The notes beneath the pieces are model-generated. The model did not search any database. It had not been told where the DNA came from and worked only from the letters and a program-made list of their open reading frames with translations. Below, one piece after another: positions 1 through 4,910 of a stretch of DNA of 6,017 bases. The position numbers and the translations under genes were made by a program. Position 1 is the stretch's first letter. Each line of letters opens with the position of its first letter. The DNA is from an uncultured Burkholderiales bacterium (GTDB lineage Bacteria > Pseudomonadota > Gammaproteobacteria > Burkholderiales > Burkholderiaceae_C), in NCBI GenBank assembly GCA_903926695.1, contig CAIYKK010000131.1, positions 1-6,017 of the forward strand. The letters run 5' to 3'.

Positions 1-313
1 CACCAAAATGCTGACAGATGTGGGGCTGAAAGACCGGATTCATCACCGCCCGGCAGAACTTTCCGGCGGCGAGCGCCAGCGCGTGGCCATTGCCCGCGCC
101 CTGGTGACGCGCCCGGCCTGCGTGCTGGCCGACGAGCCAACGGGCAATCTGGACCGCGCCACGGCGGACGGGGTTTTTCAATTGATGCTGCAACTCGCCC
201 GCGAACACGGCACAGCGTTTGTGATGGTGACGCACGACGAAGCGCTGGCGGCGCGCTGCGGGCGGCAGTTGCGGCTGGTGCTGGGGAAGTTGTCGGCGGG
301 AAATCGCACATGA
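1..313 (+). CDS. lolD: LolD, lipoprotein-releasing ABC transporter ATPase (3' end only)
   Basis: This is the C-terminal half of an ABC ATPase; the reading frame is open at the left edge, so the Walker A part lies outside. Seen in the sequence: the ABC signature LSGGERQ (59-79), Walker B with D-loop [11 protein letters not shown] (122-154) and the switch histidine in MVTHD (224-238). The wording of these motifs is typical of the LolD/MacB/FtsE class, and the short tail after the H-loop fits LolD. In that family the ATPase works at the inner membrane with LolC/LolE to release lipoproteins to LolA. The stop codon overlaps the next gene's ATG in an ATGA. Base composition is very GC-rich (58-80% in 60-base rows), unlike the two genes that follow. 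The assignment to LolD rather than a sister exporter ATPase is an inference; the ABC ATPase call is secure. Confidence 0.85.
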   Translation, partial: TKMLTDVGLKDRIHHRPAELSGGERQRVAIARALVTRPACVLADEPTGNLDRATADGVFQLMLQLAREHGTAFVMVTHDEALAARCGRQLRLVLGKLSAGNRT

Positions 314-1698
314 GACTGGGCAAACTGCATCTGGATAACTACCGCTGTTTTGCGTCGATTGACGTAGAGCTGCATCCAGAACTGACTGTATTCATTGCAG
401 AAAATGGTCAGGGGAAATCGACTTTGCTCGATGCCATACGGATTGCGCTGTGGCCGTATGTCAGCAGTTTTGACTTGGCGCGCAATGCGTTCAACGATCC
501 TGGTAACGCCATCGCTGTGGATGATGTGCGTTTGCTCAGACTGGACAGCGGCGATATGGCCCGCCAGCTTCCGACACGCATCGAGATGACGGGCGATTTT
601 GGTCCTGGGCAGGAAAAAACCTGGATTCGTTACCGGGACAAAGAAACCAAACAGACCAAGACAAAAGATGACGGTGCCACCAGTTTCATGCGTCAGTGGG
701 TGGGTGTCATACAGAATCAGATTCGAGACCCGGCCAAGCCGACGCTCAATCTGCCGGTATTTGGCTACTACGGCACCGGGCGTTTGTGGGCACAAAAGCG
801 GCTGACCGAAGCCACCAAGGGAAAAGACGATACGCAAGAAACCGATTTTTATGTGCGCACCTTTGCCTATCTGAACTGTCTGGATCCGGCCTCTTCCTAT
901 AAGCACTTCGAGGAGTGGTTTATCTGGGCCTTTGGGAGTTACCGGGAACTTCAAATCAAACAATTGGAAGGTAGTGCAGCGCAAGTGGACATCACCGCTG
1001 CGCGTGAGCGTATTGAGGTGGTGCAGCAGGTGGTGGATATTTTCTTGCGCCCCACAACGGGCTGGCACACGCTGGAGTACAGCGTCAGCCATGAAAAATC
1101 CCTCGTTCTGCACCACGAAAAACACGGTGTTTTGAAAGTCGATGCGTTCAGCGATGGCATACGCAGCGTCCTGGCAATGGTGGGCGATATTGCCTACCGC
1201 TGCATCAAACTGAACCCGCATTTGGGGGCCAAAGCAGCACTTGAAACCCAAGGTGTGGTGCTGATTGATGAGGTGGATATGCATTTACATCCAAGCTGGC
1301 AGCAAACGGTTTTGGGGCAGTTGCGGCAGGCTTTTCCACGCGTGCAATTCATCGTCACCACGCACAGCCCGCAGGTGTTGAGCACCGTCAAGCGTGAAAA
1401 CATCCGCGTTATCGGGTTGAACCGCGAAGGCCAAACGATTGCAGAGCAGCCGCTTGCCATGACTTACGGCGAACCCAGCGGGCTGGTCATGCACAGCGTG
1501 ATGCAGGTGGACCCGCAGCCACCAGTGCAGGAAAAGCACGACCTGCAGCGCCTGACGGAACTGGTTGATCAGGGCGATTACGCCGGGACTGAAGCCTTGG
1601 AATTGACGCAAAAGCTCAATGCGTTGCTGGGCGAACAACATCCGCAGCTCCAGCGCCTGCAGCGCAGCATTCAACGGCAGAAAGCGCTGAGGGGATGA
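310..1698 (+). CDS. ptuA: PtuA-like AAA ATPase of a Septu-type defence system
   Basis: This 462-residue ATPase belongs to the SMC/RecF/OLD-like AAA class. An N-terminal strand with NYRCF (10-14) precedes a Walker [10 protein letters not shown] (30-38, K36). A long insert occupies roughly residues 80-270. The signature loop is FSDG (280-283), Walker B is VVLIDEVD with D320 and E321, and the switch histidine is H352 in TTHSPQV. The C-terminal 60 residues are charged and helical. In Septu, PtuA is the sensor/ATPase that binds and controls the nuclease PtuB. The next gene is an HNH nuclease overlapping by ATGA, which is the main reason for the PtuA call. The start also overlaps the lolD stop; GGGA lies 8 bases before the ATG. 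GC is clearly lower than in lolD. Walker A has Ala where Gly is usual (A30). It could be a related COG3950-type ATPase with HNH partner, not classical Septu. Confidence 0.8.
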   Translation: MRLGKLHLDNYRCFASIDVELHPELTVFIAENGQGKSTLLDAIRIALWPYVSSFDLARNAFNDPGNAIAVDDVRLLRLDSGDMARQLPTRIEMTGDFGPGQEKTWIRYRDKETKQTKTKDDGATSFMRQWVGVIQNQIRDPAKPTLNLPVFGYYGTGRLWAQKRLTEATKGKDDTQETDFYVRTFAYLNCLDPASSYKHFEEWFIWAFGSYRELQIKQLEGSAAQVDITAARERIEVVQQVVDIFLRPTTGWHTLEYSVSHEKSLVLHHEKHGVLKVDAFSDGIRSVLAMVGDIAYRCIKLNPHLGAKAALETQGVVLIDEVDMHLHPSWQQTVLGQLRQAFPRVQFIVTTHSPQVLSTVKRENIRVIGLNREGQTIAEQPLAMTYGEPSGLVMHSVMQVDPQPPVQEKHDLQRLTELVDQGDYAGTEALELTQKLNALLGEQHPQLQRLQRSIQRQKALRG

Positions 1699-2414
1699 GG
1701 GCGATCACCAATCGGGGGACGGGCGGTTTTCAGTTGAATCAATCCCATGCCAATCCGCCCCAGACAGGCGATCAGGCCACCAGCCGTTGGGGTAGTTTCA
1801 AGCATAAAACTGCTGTACTTGAACAGTTGTTTGACGAGCAGTACCAGCTCTGCTGCTACTCGGAAATTCGTCCTGATTTGCTGGAGCTGGGCAGCCATAT
1901 TGAGCATGTGCAGCCCAAGAGCCAGTATCCGCAGCGCACTTTCGACTATCAAAATCTTGCTGCCAGTGCCCTCGACAGTGAAAGCGATTTGAAGACTTTT
2001 AAGGCGCAAGCCGATGAAGTGTTTGCGGGCCATGCCAAGCTCGGCGGGTATGACTCGTCTTTGTTTGTCTCATGTCATCAAAGCGATTGCGCCCGGTTTT
2101 TTGCTTATCTTTCGGATGGGCGCGTGGTGCCTTCTAGCGTTCTTGCACCTGACGAGGCTGCAAAAGCCAGCTACACCATCGCACTGTTGAATCTCAACAG
2201 TCCTTATCTCATTACCCAGCGGCAAAGCTGGTGGGATGAACTGGATCAATGGCTCGCCGAGCATGATGTCAAAGGCTGGAGTCTTGAGCACCTTGCTGGG
2301 GTGGATTTGATTCCTGTTGGTGGCAAATTGAGCCAGTTTTTCAGCTTGACCCGGCAGTTTTTTGGCCCTATGGCCGAGCAGGTACTGGCGCAGTACGCGC
2401 CGCAGCTGCTGTGA
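1695..2414 (+). CDS. ptuB: PtuB-like HNH endonuclease of a Septu-type defence system
   Basis: This 239-residue protein resembles the HNH family annotated as retron/Septu PtuB (TIGR02646 type). The N-terminus MRAI, the stretch LCCYSEIR (52-59), the core HIEHVQPKS (68-76, with E70-H71 as likely catalytic/metal residues), N87 in QNL, GHAK (112-115) and DCARFFAYLSDGRVVP (131-146) follow the family order. Known role: DNA or nucleic acid cleavage, held in check by PtuA until infection. The ATG overlaps the ptuA stop, and GAGGGG directly abuts the start, too close to act as a normal ribosome site, so termination-reinitiation is likely. Positions where relatives usually have zinc-binding Cys are S56, A92 and A111 here, so the zinc finger seems absent. 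It is the last gene before a strong terminator. The family call rests on motif memory, not on a search. Confidence 0.78.
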   Translation: MRAITNRGTGGFQLNQSHANPPQTGDQATSRWGSFKHKTAVLEQLFDEQYQLCCYSEIRPDLLELGSHIEHVQPKSQYPQRTFDYQNLAASALDSESDLKTFKAQADEVFAGHAKLGGYDSSLFVSCHQSDCARFFAYLSDGRVVPSSVLAPDEAAKASYTIALLNLNSPYLITQRQSWWDELDQWLAEHDVKGWSLEHLAGVDLIPVGGKLSQFFSLTRQFFGPMAEQVLAQYAPQLL

Positions 2415-2455
2415 GTTGAAATGAACGATGCTTCGGGGAATGCCGTTCGCGCATA

Positions 2456-2484
2456 AAAAAAGACAGGCAATGCCTGTCTTTTTT
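2456..2484. terminator. Bidirectional Rho-independent terminator
   Basis: A perfect 13-bp inverted repeat (AAAAAAGACAGGC at 2456-2468 and its complement at 2472-2484) closes on a 3-base AAT loop. The stem's own A-run and T-run supply the U-tract in both directions. It lies 41 bases after the ptuB stop and 19 bases after the stop of the convergent minus-strand gene, so it can end both transcripts. Confidence 0.92.
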
Positions 2485-2503
2485 AGCGAAGCGCGGGAAG
2501 CAA

Positions 2504-2932
2504 TTACTTGCTAGCGGCCTTGCTGGCGGCTGGAGCTTTGACTTCAGCGGCTTTGGCTTCGGTCTTCACGACGGCCTTGTCGGCCTTGACTTCAGCCTTG
2601 ACTTCGGTCTTGGCGTCGGTAGCTGCGGCGGCTGAAGCTGCTGGAGCGGCTGCCTTGGCGTGCTTACGTTTGTACTTGCGCTTGGCTTTTGGCTTGGCGG
2701 CTGGGGTGGCGGCGTCAGCCTTGACTTCTGGCTTGGCGGCATCGACTTTAGCGTCGGTGGCGGCGGCGGTCTTGGCGACAGCCTTGTCAGCCTTGGCTTC
2801 GGTCTTGGCGGCAGCTTTGGCTTCTGCTTTCACGGCAGCGGGGGCGGCCGATGCTACTGGTGCAGCAGGAGCTTGTGCAAATGCACCCGAAACAAACAGA
2901 CCGGCGATCAGGGTAGCGAGCAACTTGTTCAT
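2504..2932 (-). CDS. Exported Ala/Lys-rich repetitive protein, Asr-like in design
   Basis: This encodes 142 residues with a clear signal peptide: MNK, a hydrophobic core (residues 4-16) and an AFA cleavage motif before Q20. The mature part is almost only Ala, Lys, Glu, Asp, Val, Thr and Pro, has no cysteine, and carries a dense basic patch KAKRKYKRKHAK (82-93). Residues 46-55 and 115-124 are near copies (AKADKAVAKT and VKADKAVVKT). The design, a periplasmic, low-complexity, Lys/Ala-rich protein, recalls enterobacterial acid-shock protein Asr, but there is no basis for claiming homology. AAAAGG lies about 8 bases before the ATG on the minus strand, supporting this start. The gene stands alone, ends at the shared terminator, and is transcribed away from the J-domain operon. 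Function is unknown; envelope stress protection or binding of acidic polymers are only guesses. Confidence 0.82.
   Translation of the reverse strand: MNKLLATLIAGLFVSGAFAQAPAAPVASAAPAAVKAEAKAAAKTEAKADKAVAKTAAATDAKVDAAKPEVKADAATPAAKPKAKRKYKRKHAKAAAPAASAAAATDAKTEVKAEVKADKAVVKTEAKAAEVKAPAASKAASK
2561..2795 (-). repeat. Two 28-base imperfect direct repeats inside the Ala/Lys-rich gene
   Basis: Bases 2561-2588 and 2768-2795 match at 24 of 28 positions by eye and are in the same reading frame, encoding KADKAV(A/V)KT in residues 47-55 and 116-124. Shorter related units (KTEAKA, KAEVKA) fill the space around them. This points to growth of the gene by internal duplication. Confidence 0.6.
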
Positions 2933-3209
2933 ATAAGCCTTTTTCAGTTAAATTGAGCGATGCAACAATTCGATTGCAATCGAGTAAAGAACGATAGCCG
3001 GGCTCGGACAGTTGACTTGCCTTACATTTGGTTTCAACTTGGCGCGCCGCCGTGGCACTGCCCGCCTGAGGGTCAATGGCGCTGCGCTGCGTCTGGCGCC
3101 TCAAGCATAATCACCGGCTCACGCCTTGCGCACAGGGATGGGCGTTTGCCTGCCAGCGTGCCACACCTCACCCGCCGCTTCCCCGCTTCAGGACACAGCC
3201 ACCACACGC
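2933..3209. promoter_or_regulatory. Divergent intergenic region
   Basis: This 277-base gap separates the minus-strand Ala/Lys-rich gene from the plus-strand J-domain gene, so promoters for both should lie here. The half near the minus gene (2941-3000) is AT-richer. No good sigma-70 pair was found: TTGCAA followed 17 bases later by TCAATT on the minus strand (about 2980-2952), and TTGACT at 3012-3017 on the plus strand with no matching -10, are both weak. No heat-shock (sigma-32) promoter is evident. A short palindrome is listed separately. Confidence 0.5.
2970..2983. promoter_or_regulatory. 14-bp perfect palindrome, possible operator
   Basis: TCGATTGCAATCGA is a perfect dyad centred between 2976 and 2977, about 38 bases upstream of the Ala/Lys-rich gene's start. 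It overlaps the weak minus-strand -35 candidate TTGCAA. A dimeric regulator binding here is an inference; no known operator was recognised. Confidence 0.35.
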
Positions 3210-3485
3210 ATGACGGATCACTACACCACGCTCGGGCTCAGCAGCGCTGCGTCGCTGGCCGACATCAAAAAAGCTTTTCGCCAGAAAGCCTCCTTCTGGC
3301 ATCCCGACAAAAACCCGGCACCGGACGCGCCCGCCCGGTTCCGCGCCGTGCAGCAGGCCTACGAAGTGCTGCTTGATGCCGACAAGCGCCAGGCCTACGA
3401 CGACAACCGCCGCCGCAACCTGCTCGACAGCCCGCTGGAGACAGCGCAAGGCATTTGGCACAACTACTTCAGCCAGCTGCTATGA
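3210..3485 (+). CDS. Stand-alone J-domain (DnaJ-like) co-chaperone
   Basis: This 91-residue protein is little more than a J domain. Helix I starts at HYTTLGL (4-10), helix II is basic (IKKAFRQKA, 19-27), the catalytic loop HPDKNP has an intact HPD at 31-33, and helix III ends with QQAYEVLLDADKRQAYD (48-64). A short tail follows (65-91). It lacks the Gly/Phe, zinc and substrate domains of DnaJ, so it is a class C J protein that would stimulate an Hsp70 ATPase and bring it to a particular site or client. The ATG at 3210 is chosen because the domain begins there; an in-frame ATG at 3126 would add 28 residues of unlikely, Cys/Pro-rich sequence. AGGA lies about 16 bases upstream, so the ribosome site is poor. 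It heads a run of co-directional genes with gaps of 41, 10 and 42 bases. Confidence 0.88.
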   Translation: MTDHYTTLGLSSAASLADIKKAFRQKASFWHPDKNPAPDAPARFRAVQQAYEVLLDADKRQAYDDNRRRNLLDSPLETAQGIWHNYFSQLL

Positions 3486-3526
3486 GCGCCGCGCCCGCCC
3501 AAGAGACATTGACTTAAAGAATCCAG

Positions 3527-4105
3527 ATGAACATTTCCCCCTTTTTTCACAACCTGCATTCGGCTTACCAAGCTGAAATCGACGATCTGGTGTCGGACTC
3601 CGACGGGCGCGACGTGCTGCGCCAGCGGCTGGCGGCCAAACGCAAGGAAATCGGCTTTCTGGTGCAGATGATGGAACTCAGCCCCGAAATGGTGGCGGTG
3701 GTGTTTCACCAAGCGTTTAAATTCAAGCATCCTGCCGAGATAGAAAACCTGCTCGGTTTTGAGGCCGACGAACTGCCCGAGTGGCGCAGCATCTCCGACG
3801 GCGTTGAGCTGGCGCCGTGGGCGCGTGAACTGGCCCAAACCATTCTGAAAGCCCCCGCCGGGGAGTGGTTCATGACGCTGTCGGCGGCTTTGCATTACAT
3901 GCTGGGCAAACCCGCCGCAGCGCTGGCCGCACGCAGCGGCGCTGATGATGCCGATGAAGACGACGAAGACGACAACCGCGACCAAGACGACGGCCAGGAC
4001 GATTTCAACGACCACGAAAGCGACGAAGTGCGCGGCGACGCCAGAGACCGCGAAGAGGCCGGTGCCAGCTGGCTCGAAGGCCAGGGCTTTGACCGCAAGG
4101 ATTGA
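3527..4105 (+). CDS. Unknown protein with acidic C-terminal tail (first of two)
   Basis: I do not recognise a family for this 192-residue protein. Residues 1-135 read as a soluble, helix-rich domain with conserved-looking aromatic spots (PFFHNL at 5-10, PEWRS at 84-88, EWFMTLSAALHYMLG at 113-127). Residues 139-167 are an Asp/Glu tract (for example DADEDDEDD at 141-149), probably disordered, followed by a mixed-charge end that contains SWLEGQGF (181-188). No signal peptide or membrane segment is seen, so it is expected in the cytoplasm. It follows the J-domain gene by 41 bases and precedes the next gene by 10, so the three are probably one transcript. AAAGA at 3516-3520 is a weak ribosome site. 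Coding status is supported by codon use, the tight spacing and a protein-like N-terminal domain. Confidence 0.82.
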   Translation: MNISPFFHNLHSAYQAEIDDLVSDSDGRDVLRQRLAAKRKEIGFLVQMMELSPEMVAVVFHQAFKFKHPAEIENLLGFEADELPEWRSISDGVELAPWARELAQTILKAPAGEWFMTLSAALHYMLGKPAAALAARSGADDADEDDEDDNRDQDDGQDDFNDHESDEVRGDARDREEAGASWLEGQGFDRKD

Positions 4106-4115
4106 GAACAAAGTT

Positions 4116-4868
4116 ATGAACCACCTTGCCCTGATTGAAAAAACCCAGACCCTGATCGCCGCTGGCGACATCGTTGGCGCCGAGTCCGCCCTCGTCGAGC
4201 TGGCCGATGCCGAAGGCGACAGCGCCTTGATGGTCGTGCTGGACATGCTGCCGCCCAAAGACATCCTGGCCGTGATCCGCGAGTACGACAACTCCAAAGA
4301 ATCGGTGGTCAATTTGCTGGTCACGCCGGGGCAGTTCGCCCGCGCCGTGGTGATTGAAAAGCAGTACAAAGACCTCACGCGCACGCACCTGCGCGGCATG
4401 ATGAACGCCATCATCTTCCGCGAAGACGCCGAGCCAATGGAGTTTTTGAACGCCATCGGCGATCTGGAAGGCGGCAGCGAGGCGCTGGCCGACTATTTCA
4501 CCGAAAAGTGGGACCGCATCGAAGCCTTCGCTTTCAACGGCACGTTTGACGCGATGAAAGACACCGGCGAGCTGGTCTCACGCGCCGAGCTGCAGGGGCG
4601 CGCCTACGAAAAACCCCGCGTCGATCAGGACGAAATTTCCGATCACGACTGGATGGAAATGGCCTGGCTGCTGCGCTACGAAAACCCCGATTTGTTCATC
4701 GAAATGCTCACGGTGCTGCGCGCCAAGGCCCGCGCCCACGACCTGGGCCTCGAAGAAGACGACGAGGACGACGGCGACGAAGACGACGGCAAGGTCGAAA
4801 CCGGCCAGACCGACCGGGGCAAAGCCACGCCCGTCGCCCGCGACTCCGACGAAGAATCGGCCATCTGA
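4116..4868 (+). CDS. Unknown helical protein with acidic C-terminal tail (second of two)
   Basis: This 250-residue protein is not recognised. Residues 1-60 look like helical hairpins (LIEKTQTLIAAGD, then SALVELADAEGD and LDMLPPKDILAVIREYD), a pattern reminiscent of MgtE-N or DUF6178-type helical repeats, though this is only a resemblance from memory. Residues 100-210 are soluble and rich in aromatics (YFTEKWDRIEAF at 127-138, HDWMEMAWLLRYENPDLF at 177-194). Residues 213-224 form an Asp/Glu run (EEDDEDDGDEDD), followed by a polar tail ending SDEESAI. The start at 4116 lies just after the upstream stop. The frame is open back to 3945, but that extension is the Asp-rich tail of the upstream gene read in another frame, giving Thr/Lys repeats. 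Its acidic end parallels that of the neighbouring protein, suggesting a shared feature of the complex or client, an inference only. Confidence 0.85.
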   Translation: MNHLALIEKTQTLIAAGDIVGAESALVELADAEGDSALMVVLDMLPPKDILAVIREYDNSKESVVNLLVTPGQFARAVVIEKQYKDLTRTHLRGMMNAIIFREDAEPMEFLNAIGDLEGGSEALADYFTEKWDRIEAFAFNGTFDAMKDTGELVSRAELQGRAYEKPRVDQDEISDHDWMEMAWLLRYENPDLFIEMLTVLRAKARAHDLGLEEDDEDDGDEDDGKVETGQTDRGKATPVARDSDEESAI

Positions 4869-4869
4869 G

Positions 4870-4884
4870 GCGCGCCCAGCGCGC
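4870..4884. other. Small GC hairpin between the second and third unknown genes
   Basis: GCGCGC (4870-4875), CCA, GCGCGC (4879-4884) can fold into a 6-bp stem with a 3-base loop immediately after the stop at 4866-4868. No T-run follows, so it is not a typical terminator; it may damp read-through or mean nothing in such GC-rich DNA. Confidence 0.3.
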
Positions 4885-4910
4885 ACCGCCCCTCTTATTT
4901 CACGACGCCC

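Noticed and set aside
178..1284. Long minus-strand open frame of 368 codons opposite ptuA
   Set aside because: It runs antisense to a gene with unmistakable ATPase motifs, and its translation is Cys/His/Arg-rich without recognisable domains; it is a shadow frame.
310..2484. Retron reverse transcriptase or msr/msd RNA linked to ptuAB
   Set aside because: All DNA from lolD to the terminator is accounted for by the two genes, with 4-base overlaps; there is no space for an RNA or reverse transcriptase.
2508..2936. Plus-strand frame antisense to the Ala/Lys-rich gene
   Set aside because: It arises because Ala GCN codons read as NGC on the other strand. The minus frame has a signal peptide and ribosome site, the plus frame has neither.
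3126..3209. Longer start for the J-domain gene
   Set aside because: The added 28 residues (Cys, Pro and Thr rich) are not part of any J domain and have no signal-peptide character; the domain begins at the ATG at 3210.
2933..3209. Sigma-32 heat-shock promoter for the J-domain operon
   Set aside because: GTTGAAA on the minus strand (about 3032-3038) resembles a -35 but points the wrong way and has no CCCCAT-like -10.
2960..3376. Plus-strand frame across the divergent gap and into the J-domain gene
   Set aside because: It overlaps the HPD-bearing gene in another frame and its product is Arg/His/Pro-rich without domains.
3945..4115. A 57-residue N-terminal extension of the 4116 gene
   Set aside because: The extension is the Asp-rich tail of the previous gene in another frame and yields a meaningless Thr/Lys repeat; the ATG at 4116 follows the upstream stop by 10 bases.
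3464..4456. Minus-strand open frame of 330 codons
   Set aside because: It is opposite the two acidic-tail genes; its Val/Ile-rich stretch is simply the Asp/Glu tract read backwards (GAC/GAA giving GTC/TTC).
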